A DNA stretch of 64,000 bases from Catenaria anguillulae PL171 (GCA_002102555.1 MCFL01000032.1:186001-250000); one strand, 5' to 3'. Counted from the stretch's first letter, positions 1 through 12,411 are shown. Numbers and translations are program-made. Notes: generated by a model from the sequence alone, not told the origin.

Positions 1-370
1 CTGGTCCCTGTCACTTCGAATTGCCTTGTTACTGCTCACCAAGGAAGCTCCTTATCGCCTCGTCCGTCCGCCCATACATCGCACCGGCACGAGCTACTCG
101 TCGTTCAAAGCAACGTGCCCTTATACCAGCTGGCACAGAAATGCAACCGGCGCAAAGACCGCACGCGTCACATTTATCCGAATGTATGATATGTCGTGCT
201 TTTGGATTTTCTGCGTCTTCTTGGCTTGAAAGACAGCATATTTAGATGAAGGTCTGGATCGATATGTATCATTACACAGCGCATTTTGGTCCTTACATGA
301 AACAAGCCAGAATCATGCCCTCGTCTCCAACCATCAGTCTCCCGACGCGTCCGAGACCAGCAGCTCTCAC
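1..370. other. Left flank, no gene recognised
   Basis: No open frame here has the composition of a conserved protein. Short frames on both strands are rich in Arg, Ser and Pro and show no family motif. The stretch probably holds the upstream region of the membrane-protein gene that starts near 371, and possibly the end of a gene beyond the left edge. Confidence 0.4.
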
Positions 371-1467
371 TTGTCTCCGGTTTGGACCAATCGCACCCGT
401 GGACCGTCACTCACATCCCTCATGGTTACGTCCCCGACAGCGGCAACAAGCGCATCCCGTCCCCAGCCGCATCATATTCCTGTACAATCATCAATCCAAC
501 CCACACATCATTCAACAGGGTATCCGTCGCCAGTTGTGCAGCCAGCTGTTCCCCCCTTTCCAATTGGCCCGACGCCGTTTCTCGCTGCCGGAGCGACGGG
601 AACTGTCACATCTCAATCTGATCGAAAACGTCCCTATCATGATCGAAGTCATTCTGATCCATCAACATCGAGTGGCGACAATTTGCTCTCCATGTATGCG
701 GCGGGTTCTTGGTCGTCCAACTGGGGGCAAAGTGATTCGGCGAGAGTTCCAGTGCTCTACTCGATTCGTCGCGCGACGCTCGTCCTCGCGGCTTTGTCCA
801 CGTTTTCGGGTATCGTCTTGTCCGCACTGTGTGCCGTTGTCGTGGTGATGGGCGGCATACTGGTGCCCGGCGATGTGCCTATTCTCTCAGCTGGTCCATG
901 CATGATGGTTCTACTTGTCTTTGCGGGTCTCATGTCGGCTCACGGGTTGGTGCTGGCATTTGGAGCGCTTCGGTTTTCGCGTCAGTTGGCCATGATCGGG
1001 TTGGTTGCGGGTGTTTGTGCGTGGGGTGTTGGGGCTTGGCTGATTCCTGTGTATATTCAAGATTGGCCCGGAAGATTGTCTGCGCGGGTCGCAACGACGG
1101 CCTCGGGTTGGGATGTAGCCACAGCGGCAGCTGTTCGCAATGAGGCATGTAAACTCTCGCATCTTTCCTATGGCACGTGTTTTGGTTCTCGCGACTCACT
1201 ATTATCCCATTCTCCTCTTGTGTCCCACAGTTTTCCTGCTCGGATCCAGCCACCCCCCGCGGTAAATCGATTGACGACGCATGTCTCGCGCTCATAAGAA
1301 CGTCGCTTTACAGTCAACTCGTTGCACTTCGCGTCGCGTGCTGGGTCATCTGGGCCGTCTTGTCGCTGTCGCTATCGTTCGGAAGCGTTTGGTGGTTGTA
1401 TTCGCGCCCACCTCGCCGTTGCCAATCCGAATTTGGTTATCGTTGCGAGCCGACATCGTCGTCTTAA
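371..1467 (+). CDS. Four-helix integral membrane protein, unknown family
   Basis: The first about 125 residues are Ser/Thr/Pro-rich and probably cytosolic and disordered. Four hydrophobic segments follow: one beginning VLYSIRRATLVLAALS (about residues 128-160), one around PCMMVLLVFAGLMSAHG, one around LAMIGLVAGVCAWGVGAW, and a last one, LRVACWVIWAVLSLSLSFG, in the second exon. An intron of about 101 nt (1149-1249, donor GTAAAC, acceptor CCAG) keeps the fourth segment in frame and removes a stop. The spacing of four helices with a larger loop between helices 3 and 4 recalls tetraspan or MARVEL-type proteins, but I see no CCG motif or other signature, so no function is assigned. The start is the first in-frame ATG; an upstream exon is possible. 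It ends tail-to-tail with the THO gene. Confidence 0.55.
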
Positions 1468-1976
1468 CGGAGTCGAGGTTCATGACCATTTGAACGAGGC
1501 CGGCACTCGTTCATGGATGCGCCTGTCACACATTCACACTTCTTTCCCCAATTTTTTTTTTTCTACAAATGAATGCATTTCCCGTTCTCATCTGACTAAC
1601 ACCGTCCATTTTTTCCGTCACACTCGGTATTTCATCCGGTTTCTGTGCCTGCTTGCCTCATTTTTGATTCCATCCCATCTCCATGATCTCATGTTGTTCC
1701 TGTCGGCCCACATCTCAAGGCTTTGATTCACTGCACTTTCTCCACTTGTGTCCTTTGTAAATACGTTTGGAAAACATATCTTTGTTGTGGCAAGTCATCT
1801 CAAGATGGCTGTTTGGAGGTCCCGTTCTCCGCTCTCGAATGAAGATGCGGCGTCCGGTTGTTGCGCAAAAAAAAAGAAGAAAGATACTCATGTCGTCAAC
1901 TTGAACGGGTGAACAAAGAGCTATTTGCTGACAGCCAATATGGATGTAGGATCAAGGACGATGCCGCTTGTTCCTG
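1468..1976. other. Intergenic, pyrimidine-rich, no gene
   Basis: This lies between the membrane protein and the 3' end of the THO gene on the opposite strand. It contains T/C-rich runs (for example a nine-T run near 1552) and A-rich 3'-flank sequence, but no frame with a recognisable protein. The last part may hold a short final exon of the THO gene on the minus strand. Confidence 0.45.
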
Positions 1977-4900
1977 TCACGACTGTCGCGGTAAGTGTCG
2001 TTGCGCCGTTTCTGTTACACATGTCCAACATGGTGAGACAAGGTGCTGGTTGTGGAGCGCTGTGAACGCGCAACAATTAGAGAGACATACCTGGCCACCT
2101 CGTCCACCGCCACCTCCACTTCCATTGTTTGAACCACCTCCACTGGCGGTCCACGAGTCCCTCCGGTCGTCGTCCCTCATTCTTTCTCCTCGGTCTCCAC
2201 GATCGCGGTCCCTGTCCCGATCCCGATCACGGTCGCCCATGTATTGAATTGGCGTAAACGTGTCGCCTCCACCCCTGCGATTGTCAAACACGTCACGACG
2301 CGACCCCGATGCCGAAGATGAACATTCACCTGGACTTTGGTTGCCACCGAGACCCGCCGTCAGCCGCGAGAACAAGCCGCTGCTTTGACTCGCAGACTGC
2401 CCGCCGCCGCGGGCCGATGAGGACCCACAGATGCCGACGAGCTCGACAAGTTTGAGGCCAAGTCAGGATCAGACGTGTCCGGGGTCGCACGCCGTGCGCC
2501 ACGCCCGCGCTCGTTTCTCGACAAGAGCGCAATCTGGACCTGCTGTTGGCCGCGGTCGCCGCGATCTCGGTCGCGCTCACGGTCAACATCGCGGTCGTTT
2601 GCAAGCGCGCCATCGTCCCGGCGTGGGTTCCGGTCTCCACCGCCGCCGCCACGACGGTCGCGACTGCGGTCGCGCGAATTACGATCGTGTGCCGACGATG
2701 AGCCCGCGTCACGGTCCCGAGCATCAGTTGTGGCGCGTCCTGCGCTGCTTGTAACCGGCGTGGCTGATGCGGGTGGCGGGGGTGATCCCAACCTGCTTTG
2801 AATGCGGCTGGAAGGCCCGCTCGAGCTTCCCGAGCGAGACGGCGGATCGGGCCGTGCGCTCTGGTTTGCACGCGAATCGTTGATGCGTCCGCCGAGTCGA
2901 CGGTCCAAGTCTGACGATTGACGAGGTGGGGATGCAACACGATCACGGCGGTCACGGTCAAGTAGTTGCGATTGGGCGCCGCCACCGCCGCGCCGCTGCT
3001 CGCGAGTCGAGTCACTAGTTTGATCGCGGTCTCGAGTATCACGGGCGTTGCCACCGTCCCGGCGACCGCCGTCAGTGGCTCGCCCAGTGTCTGACCTCTC
3101 GCGCGAGGGAGTCGGCGGACGGTCACGGTTTGTACGGCCAGAAATCAGAGAGCGCGCATCAACAACGGATCCAGCGTCGGTCGTCGGCTTGGATGAGCTT
3201 TCATCGCGACCCGTACGATCCTCGTCGCGGGTCCTGTCGCCCAGAGGCCCAGTCATGAGGTCGGCCGGAATCGGCTTTTCGGATACAACCGGCGGCGACG
3301 GGGATTCGCGGTCTGACGGAATGGCATCCACATCCACCATATCGACATCCGCAGTCGACTGCGTCTGTGGCTGCAGTTGCGGCTGTTGCTGGTCCACAGG
3401 GCTGAGACTGGAGGCACTTGATGCTCGACTTTCCTCGAGCTTTCGGCGGGCAGCTTCGGATTCGGCCAATCGGCGCTTGCGCTCGGCCTCGCCAGCGTCT
3501 TGAATCCGACGTTGGCGGTCGTCTTCCATGTCGCGACCGCCACGGGAACTGGCGGGCGGCGCCGGTGCTAAAGCGGCAGCAGACGATCGTGTCGGCGAGC
3601 GAGCGCTCGTTGAACGCGCGGGTGACCTTGGCCTCGCCGCGGAGGTTGAGGACGACGTGGAAGACTGTTGCTGCTGCGAGAGGGGCTGGGGCTGTGCAAG
3701 TGACGACATGGTGGGCACGGCCGAGTACGCCTCACGAGCAAACCGCCTCTTGCGCTCTTCCATGGCCCGGATATCGGCCTCGCGCTGCTCATCTGAAAAG
3801 GGAGCTTGCTCGGCCTCTTTCTTTTCGCGCGCTTCTTGCTCTTCGTTGGCCACCTTGCGTTTGCGAGCGTCCTCCTCTTCGGCAATCTTCAACTGGCGCC
3901 GTTTCTCCTCCAACTCAGCTGCCGCAGCCTTTCGGCGTGCTGCTTCTGCTTCCTCGGCCGCCTTGCGCCTTGCCGCGGCTTCTTCTTCTGCCGCCTTGCG
4001 CCTGGCTGCCGCACGCTCCTCCTCCAACTTGCGCTTTTCTGCGGCCGCCTTTTCCTTTTCCTCACGCTGCTTCCTCTCCTCCTCCTCCCTCAATTTTCTT
4101 TCTTGCTCCTCCTTTGCCTTCCTTTCCGCTTCCTCCCTCGCCCTGGCCTCCCTCTCTTCCATTTCCTTCCGCTCCCTCTCCTCCCTTTCCACTCGAGCCT
4201 TTTCCTCGCGCTCCCGCTGCACCCGCTCTTGCTCCTCGCGCTCGCGCTGCAATCGAGCACGCTCCTCGGCCTGGGCGGCTTGCCGCTCAAGCTCCAATTG
4301 TTTGCGCAGCTCCACGGCCTCGCGCTCGCGCTCGCGAATTTCGGCAAGTTCGGCTGGCGTCAAGTCCGGGTGACCGTTGGCGCGGCGGACCATGTCGCGC
4401 AACGGATGCTGGGTCGTTGGCGCAGTCATGGTGTGGAAGTTGTGACGCAGGTACAGGCGGTAGGTTTGCCATTTCCATTGCTGTTGGGGCCGCAACATTG
4501 GTGTGAGTGTCGGGAGTCGTGCGGGGAGATGTGAAAGGTGGTGTATACCTCTTTGCGTGACAGCTGGTATTCACGCTCAATGTCACCTTGGATTTCTTCG
4601 TCGAGTTGGCTGGTCCATTGGTCTAGATCGGGGTCAGGGAGTCTGTGCAGCGAACGTGTGAGTTGAGTTTGAAACGGAGGGAATAATCGCAAACAATATT
4701 GAAACGCACTCGTCCGCAATGTGGCTCGCTACGGGCTTCCACATGGAATCCAAACGCGCATTACCCAAGGACACCTCGGCCGCCTCGGCCAAGATGGGCG
4801 GCTGGTACATGGCGGGCTCGGCCAGTTGTGTTGGGCTCTTATCAAACATGGGCTGCATGAACTGGGCTTTCCAAAACATCTGTACGGAGCACACAAAAAC

Positions 4901-6771
4901 GGGATCAGCGAGAGCAAACTAATGCATAGTGTCCATGTCAGCAGCATACCCAAGACGCTTCCTCGCGCAACAGCTGAATAATGGCTTCCACAAACGCCGA
5001 GCCGTTGGGCGGAATGCGTGAGAGGACAATGATGATGCGCGAGCGGATGAGCTTGATGTCGTCGACCTAGGACAACAATCAGGACACAGTCAGCAAATGA
5101 GGAGTATGGCCACCAAGAGAATGTTCAGCACCCACGGCAATTGAGCATACCTCTGCTGTGGTCAACCAAGGGAAAGTTGCGGGCAAAACCGACTTGTTCC
5201 GCCTGGCACCAGGCATGGAAAACACAGGATCGTACTCCTTGACGCGGTCCTCTGAGTAAAACAAGAACACCTCGCACTTGATTAAAAAGTGGACCAGGAC
5301 TTGCCGGCGGAACAGCGGGTCCTTAATCTGTGCACACATGAAAACAACACACTCCTTTAGGACAATGTGCTGGAAAGTCGAGTGCTAGATGTGCACGTGC
5401 CTGGGCGTCAAACAATTCTCTTGACGTCAAATACTTTGGGCAAAAAAAGTCCCTCGACACGGGTTCCAGCAGCTTTTCCTTTGCCGGGTTCCGCAAGTGT
5501 TCCTTGGCCACGCTTGCCACGCGCGAAAACTCGAGCACGAGCTTGTCCATGGCCGAGGTGATGGCCTTGACGGATTCGCGCACTTTGCCAGGTTCGGCGG
5601 GGGCGGTCTCGTGCAGCACTTTGCGCGGGTCGTGCATGTTGCCAAGCAATTGCCACAGCTGCAAGTAGATTCGGTTGAGGTGTTGTGCGCTGGGATCGGT
5701 CGGGAGCGTGGATTCTGGGACTGGCAGCGAGATTTCGTTGCAATGGCAACGCGGGTTGAAGACTAGGGTGGTGGGGTCGAGATGGGCGAGGGTGTCAGAT
5801 TGAGTGCGTTTCGCTGGGTCAGGCACACTGGCTGTCGACGTATGTGCGCTGGGGCCGTGATTGGAAACGAACCGCTTGCGTTTGCGTCGAGCAACTGACT
5901 GTTGAGCAACTGAATGGCAGAGACGAGTTCCGAGTTGAGGAGCGGAGAGACTCTCTTGAGGAGGTTGGTCGACATGCCAATGAGATTGCGTCTTTCGTCG
6001 ACAAAGTCGTCATCGTTGTCTGACTTGACAAAGATGAGCTATTGACAAGGGCAAAAAGGCGGTGAATACGTGGTGAAAACGAGCGCATGAGAGAAGCAAA
6101 GCAGACATGCGCACTCGCTTGATGCGGCCGACATTGGTTGACACAAAGGCCAGGAGACTTGTGCAAGCAGCGAGGGAAGACACTTGAATAACTTGATCGA
6201 GTGTCTTAATGAACAATGTTCCTACAAAATCACATGATGAGGGTGCCTTGTGTCAGTCAGTGTTTTTGGGCGATAGGAAAAACATGATAAGAAGCAGATA
6301 GCATAGCGTACGGAACCGAGATGCTTGTTGTTGGGCCTCGAGCCAAAACAGCATATGATCGAGCAGAGCCTCGGCTTGGGCAGTGAACTTGTCGACGGAT
6401 CCCATGCACCGATCCTATTGACGTTGCAAGTCGTGAGTTGAGGAGAGTCGCCCGAGGTTGTGGGGGTTGCAATTAGGCGCAACCTTGACGTGAACGATAG
6501 CCAGGCTCCACACCAGCGACCATGCCGCGTCCTGGATCTGAGCTTTGCGGAGCACCGACGATGAGTTGGCGGTGGGGTCCCGATTGACAGGGGTTGGAAG
6601 CGGGATCGGACAGGACTGGGCCCACATGGATGCATTGGAACTTGAGGCTGCTTTCGGGCCGTCCGCATCGCTGCCGCTGTCGCCATCGATGTCAACGAGG
6701 TTGAGAATGTGGGAGACAAGGCGTGTTGCCCATTCCTTTGAGTGCAATGGGGCGGCGGTCGGATTCATCAT
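1977..6771 (-). CDS. THOC1: THO complex subunit 1 (Hpr1/THOC1-like) with long charged tail
   Basis: THOC1 is a core subunit of THO/TREX, which couples transcription elongation to mRNA export in the nucleus. Conserved pieces lie in order on the minus strand: helices near 6771-6480 and 6410-6300, a block with LLKRVSPLLNSELVSAIQLL (near 5960), LNRIYLQLWQLLGN followed by FFCPKYLTSRELFDAQ (5690-5380), DPLFRRQVLVHFLIKCE (5320-5260), and WKWQTYRLYLRH (about 4470), which matches the family's region before the C-terminus. Instead of ending there, the protein continues into about 180 residues of E/R/K-rich single-alpha-helix sequence and then a long Ser/Arg/Asp/Gly-rich tail ending in RD and RG repeats (down to about 2090). 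Frame changes near 5890 and 2400 are probably single missing bases. The 5' end is uncertain: 6771 is the first ATG of the conserved frame, but the open frame extends upstream. Confidence 0.75.
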
Positions 6772-7079
6772 TTTGATGGAATCAAGGGCGAGCTGAGCGA
6801 TTGCATCGAGTACATATATAGCACTGCGCGGCTATTGAATACGCCGTCGCTGATGCCGCCCATCACACAGCACATGCGCATGCCGTCAGCGGTCCGGCGG
6901 CCGTCGCGAGGGGGGAGGATCACCGAGAGCGTCCCAATCACGTGGCGACTCGCTGCCAAATGTGCTTCGCCATCTTTCTGTTCGCTGGCTGGCGGGCTCT
7001 CGCTCGAACTCGCGATCGTGACCAAATCCGAGTATCCCAAGCAAGCCAACCACGCACCACGCAACGTACACCTTTCGCA
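6772..7079. promoter_or_regulatory. Shared divergent upstream region THOC1/NEDD8
   Basis: This is the 308-nt stretch between the chosen THOC1 start and the NEDD8 start. It may also contain an upstream coding segment of THOC1: minus-strand codons near 6860-6835 read MGGISDGVF, resembling the GGVTEGI stretch of animal THOC1. No TATA element or other clear motif was found. Confidence 0.35.
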
Positions 7080-7764
7080 ATGCAAATCAAAGTCAAGGTC
7101 TGTATCCTGCCTTGATCTCGCTCCCTGCCAGGACCTCAGCGTGGATCATCGACTGCTGCCAAACCGGATGGCGCCATGATCGCCCGCTCTCCAGCTGGAC
7201 CCATGTGACCGCCCGAATGACGCACTCGACAGCATCGGTTTCTAACCATGGCTTTGCCCGCCGTGTCCCTCGATCCGTGTATATCTCGACCACATCGCAC
7301 GCCAGACCCTCACCGGCAAGGAGGTCCGTGCACACGTCTCCTTTCATGGATGGGTGCAACGCACTGGCCGCCGCTCAACTCACACCTGCCTCCTATTCTT
7401 CACCCAACCAGATCGAGATTGACGTCAACCCCGACGACAAGATCACCCGCGTCAAGGAAAAGGTCGAGGAGAAGGAAGGCATTCCTCCCCCGCAACAGCG
7501 GTACGTGCTGTCGCATGTCCATCCTGCCAGTTCTCTGAAAAACCTCTTACAAACGGCCACATTTCATTTCCAGTCTCATTTTCGGTGGTAAGCAAATGTA
7601 CATTACTGCTCCTTGTTGGCTTCAAGTCACCACGCTTTCTCTCGCTGACCAGTGTGACTCACGCACCTCATCACAGGGCCGACGAAAAGACACTTGCCGA
7701 TTTCAACGTGGCTGCCGGCTCGGTGCTCCATCTTGTGCTTGCCCTCCGCGGTGGATCCAACTAA
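7080..7764 (+). CDS. NEDD8: NEDD8 (Rub1) ubiquitin-like modifier
   Basis: NEDD8 is conjugated to cullins and activates cullin-RING ubiquitin ligases. Five exons (7080-7097, 7306-7323, 7412-7500, 7574-7597, 7677-7764) join in phase to give 78 residues with every splice site GT-AG. The protein starts MQIKVKTLTGKEIEIDV, has [18 protein letters not shown] in the middle, and ends [10 protein letters not shown]. Alanine before the LRGG terminus, where ubiquitin has Arg72, is the mark that separates NEDD8 from ubiquitin. The two residues after GG (SN) must be removed by a processing protease such as DEN1/UCHL3 to expose the conjugating glycine. It diverges from the THO gene with about 300 bp between starts and ends 194 bp from the 3' end of CatSper beta. 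Confidence 0.95.
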
Positions 7765-7958
7765 GCCCAGCAGCCGCCATTCGTGTATTTTCATCTGTTT
7801 CCTTGTCACCACTATCGCCAATCACGCCAATACACTTGTTTGTGTTAACCCCATCACCGCTCTTCTCAACAGAAGCTTTTTGTTTCTGTAATCAAAAATC
7901 ATGTGTCGAATGTATTGACGAAATGTGCAACCACAAACGGGCTTGGTGCATTGTGGAC

Positions 7959-10900
7959 TCAGGCTTGCTTGTAAGAGTACCATAAATAAATCGTCAACAA
8001 CCAGAAGCAAAAGACAATGGCGGAAATGGCCATAGCGCTTTGATGCACCGAGGGCAAGGGCGTGGAATTGATCACGTAGACCTTATAGCACCCATGGTCG
8101 CCCAGTTAGTTTCAACTCACAACGTCTTGGCGTCCAAAAAAGGTGCAAAACGTACGGGAAAGTCGGCACGCAGCGTGCAGTATGTGCCAATGGGAACAGA
8201 TGCTCTGAAATGATACAGCTCGCCTCCCTACCCACACATTCAGCAATCAAAAGTCAGCATAATGCAAGTACATTCCATCCCCAGACGGCCGAGTAGAGAA
8301 ACATGCTTTGAACTGAATCGACGCGTTCTGACTCGGGTCTGCCAACGCCGAGTAGGACCAATCCGGGGGCGTACACGCTCCCGACAAGTTCAGAATGCAC
8401 CAGTCGGTGCGATGGTTGAGCTCGGTCACGGTATAGTTGGCGGCAACCGTAGTGTACGTGATCATGTCGCGAGTCAGCTGCAACTTGAGTGCAAACGTGC
8501 TTTGCTGGTAGGCTCTGAGGACCTGCGAGGCAGACAGTTCAAAGGAAACTATAAGAATGTGTCCCAAGGAGAGTGGTCAAGCTCACAATGTACCTTTTCG
8601 ATGCAGTCGGAATCAGCAACGCTCATGGACCGCTTCTGATTGTCGGTGCATGCACAGCCGGCGCGGCTGGATTCACCCAGGCATTGCTGAAAGATGCCAG
8701 TTGACTGTGAAATTGAGAAAAAGTCATTGTATCGAGGGGCGCTGGGGTCGGCGTTGTAAATGTAGGTCGAATTTGGAACGGCGACACCAAGTGTCGAGGG
8801 CGGGCGATAATTGGTCTGGAGGCGTCGACGACGACGGATGTCAGAGGTGCATCCATGCCAACAAAAAGTCAGCACGCGTCAGTGGAATTGACACGCACCG
8901 GAAGACTCTGAATCATGGAAGCTCCGTTTGAAAACACCAAATCATCTTGCAATGTGCTGAGGCTTGTCCCAGGAATCGTCACAGCTAACCGATAGCTTGG
9001 ATTGCATCCTGAAATGACACGAATGTTTGGCACCGAAAACGGGCACATGAGCGACAGTGGCGCCGGCTCTACGCTCACCAACGACCTGAGCGACCGAGTC
9101 ACGCTCGCCTCAAGCAATGGCGCCATCACGTCCTCGCGATTATTGACCTGAAGGCTCAGGTCCGATTTCGAGTTCAAGCGGTCATTGTCACCTTGGGACG
9201 ACAGGTTGAACGCAAACCAATCCGAGAATGTAAGCTGCGACGAGATTCCGCCAACAGCTTCGCCGCGCTGGATGATGGTCGGGTTTTCTGGGATCCAGCG
9301 AGCGGTAGCATTGACGGTCAGCTGGTCCAAGGATGACATGTACTGAGCATAGAGATTGGAGTGCGAAATGGTTTGGTCGTTGAAGCCGATGGAAACACTG
9401 AAAGATTGGAGCGGGCAAGACGGAGGCGATATGAACCAGGCTCGGCGCTGTCACGGTTCTTCTGGGTCAGCTTTGGAGAGGCCAAACAACTGGATCCCGA
9501 GAGGTATGCATCGCGTACCCAGTGTAAACTTGTCGGTCCCAAGAAATCCCCACGAGTAATCGCCACTCGACTTGCGGAAAATGTTGTTCCCACCAACCCG
9601 CTCATGCTAGCCACCACAATCCCAGTCGCGCTGGTCGCCGAGGGACATGTGACAATCTTGACCACAGCCTGACCGCCATCCACCACGAAAAACATGTTCA
9701 CAAACACTCGTCCAAACTGCAAATGTCCTGACCCAGTATTGGTTGCGATATTCACAACATCGCCCACATTCGAAGACCCAGTCGCAGTCACGCCAAATGT
9801 CTGTGTTGCAGGAACACCATGGCAAATGCCGCTCGAAAATCAATGACTCGCCAGGACGTGGTCCCCGTCATAGGCAAAGTCAACGCGGAGGCAGGCGACA
9901 CAAGCACACCGCGGACAGTTTGTGCGTCAATCAGACTCGTCACGTACACTGCATGCACACCGTTCACAATCACAGTGGACCCGAGCACGCTCGATACCCA
10001 CGTACGATCTGACGCCGTCAACACCAAGTTCACCACACCCAAGGATCCGCCCCCTACAACGTCCATGGCAGAACCCATGGCAGACAATGACGAAAGCGTC
10101 GCGATGGACCCAAGCGCCTGCACCAAAGCAGCCGACCCGTCATCTGTCACACGCACGACAATCATGGCCACGCTAGGCCGGCTCGCGTGTGCAATAGACA
10201 TGCCCACATCCGTCTCCTGCCACGTGCCCGGAACCACGGCGCCTGTGGCCGCATTGACTGCAACCAGTTGCCATGAATTGACGCCCGTGGGCACGGATGC
10301 AATCGCCACATTGGCCGGCCATGGAAGCGCGGCAGCAGGACCACCAACTACAGGAGTACCCACGCTCGCCTCGACCGATCCGACGCGCGACCGGACCAGC
10401 GAAACAGTTGATCCGTCTTGACTGGCCGCATACACGACGTAGAGTATACCTGCCGGATCGTACGTGAGCGCGGCCGGAGGCGCATTTGCTCCGTTAAAGC
10501 GAGCCAGACCTGGGACTTGGACTGCGCCTACAGTCCCTGAACGGCCCACCATGATGTTGCCCAATGAGGTGAGGGCGGCGATTGCATTGCGCGTCCGAGC
10601 GGTCGTGGCGTGTGTGATTGGGTTGCCTGCGCCGGGCGAGCGGAAAGCCACGCGCCAGGATTGGCCTGCGTCGTCAGAGACGAGAGCTGTGTTGCCGAGC
10701 AGCAAAAGGATTTCGCGGCCGTCAATATGGGGGAGCGTAAATGCGGGCGTGCCTGAGGTATAGACGACGCCCGATGGGAACGAGGATGACAGGATTGTTG
10801 CGTTTGTCGCATCTAGAACTTGGAGGACGTTTGAGGCAGTAGCAACGATGATTCGAGGCGCCTGGCCTGGAAGGTCGGATTCCCAGCTAATGGAAGCAAC

Positions 10901-12411
10901 CAAGGTCGAGCCTGGTGGCAGCGCACTTGATTCGGTCCAAGCATTGGATGAGCCAATCACCGACCAGTAGATTCGAGTTGACGTCATGGCTATAAGCAGT
11001 TCGCTGAAGCAGCCACGGTTGGCAAATTGAACGGTTGAGGTGGGAGAGTCGAGCGCGGCGACCCCGGTCGTCAATCGCCGGGCTGATCGGAACGACGAGG
11101 TCGATTGGTAAAGACCGTTGCTTGTGGCAAAGAGCAATGTTTCGAAAGAGGTAAATTGCACGTCGTAAACTGTGAATCCATTGGGACAGGAGTTGCCGCA
11201 GAGGGCATTTGCGAGCGGGTAAGCCGTTGAAGTCGACCATGTGTCAGTTGTCAAGAAAGCCGGGTTGGAGCTGGAGATGGGCGAGACCAGAGCAAACGCT
11301 TGAGCTGGGCGGCAAGGGTGCTGGATCAATTTGAGCTGCGTGAGCGGGGACGAGGGAACTGGAAACTATGGACATAGCCGGGGTTAATCGTTGCACATAT
11401 TGAGCAAGGAAGAGAGATGGCTTGAGTCAAACATACCGAAGACAATGGAGTGATTCCCCATTGCGCAGACGATGTGGTGAATGTGCTGACCGGAATCACG
11501 GCTGGAGCGACGGCACATCCAAACACAACGGCAGACTGCGGGTCGATGACGAGCGAAACTTGGGAGGGGCTGAAGAGCCATGCGCTCGGTACAGAAACAG
11601 TCCATGTTTGATTGGCTGGCTGGTACGTTGGCTCCAGCACGAGCGACGTCGTGTCGTTTGCGACCGCAATTCGGGGCGAGTGGCCAAAGGAAGCCAGCGT
11701 TGATGTGAGCGCGGTAGGCGTTTGAGCGTTGGTCGGGTCAATGACGTTGAGAGAGACGTGTGCAAAGAGCGCTGTGGAGGGGGCTTGATCTTGAAAGTAC
11801 TTGACAGTCGCAGAGTACTGGTAACATGTTTCTGGAAAGTGGCGCGGACGCCACATGGTCAGCGAGTCTTGGAGCAAGAAACGTCACAGAGTTCATGCCG
11901 TACCTGGCTGTTTGTTGACGTTGACCACCATGGACATGGTCCGGGACAAGGACCCATCCGAGTCCAACGCGCGAAATGCTGTTGGATCCGTTGCAGCCGA
12001 ATTGAGCCATGTCACGCTGCCAGTCGAAACAGTCACATTGACAGTCCGGAGTCCAGGTGTCGCGTACGTGTACTGTCGCGATAAAAGTGCACTCGTGACC
12101 GACGAAACAGTTGTGACAGCTGGTGTTCCCTGTGCGGTCCATTCACCCCATTCGATAATGGCTGTGTATGGGGTCGACGTAGGTGGAGTGGCAAACTGAA
12201 CTTGCAACTGGACGGCTAGATCATTATTCGCTTCAAATTAGGCGGCCTGCGTCACGCCTGCCAAAGAGCTACGCGGCCACGTACGTATTCCCACCGAAAA
12301 AGAGTTGGACACGATTGACGAAATGGTGGCTATTGCATTCAAATTGGCGGCTTGGGACACCAATGTCCAAGAAAAGAGTGAAAGGATTGCTGAACACCAA
12401 AGCAAGTGCAT
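7959..12411 (-). CDS. CATSPERB: Cation channel sperm-associated subunit beta (CatSper beta)
   Basis: CatSper beta is a single-pass auxiliary subunit of the flagellar Ca2+ channel CatSper, with a large extracellular domain. The clearest evidence is the membrane-proximal block: NYRPPSTLGVAVP, YNADPSAPRY, then ACTDNQKRS and ADSDCIEKV (about 8830-8590), closely matching the animal NYRPPS-(K/H)-(L/M)-G, ADPSKP, CNC and FSDC motifs. Further on, GELYHFRASVP (8225 down), YVINSTPLPS and the helix ISAIVFCFWLLTIYLW match the family's ELFHF, YVD-x2-PLPFPGH and terminal membrane span, with a seven-residue tail. Upstream is PNIRVISGCNPSYRL. The N-terminus starts MHLLWCSAILSLFSWTLVSQA, a good signal peptide. 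About ten exons give roughly 1,250 residues. The large exon about 11370-9840 is beta-rich, as in the propeller-like head. A frame change near 9836-9839 lies at an A/T run and probably reflects one missing base. Confidence 0.88.

Noticed and set aside
3418-4534. Three long plus-strand frames (240-360 codons) opposite the THO gene
   Set aside because: They are low-complexity Leu/Pro/Ser/Cys complements of the E/R/K-rich helix and show no independent protein features.
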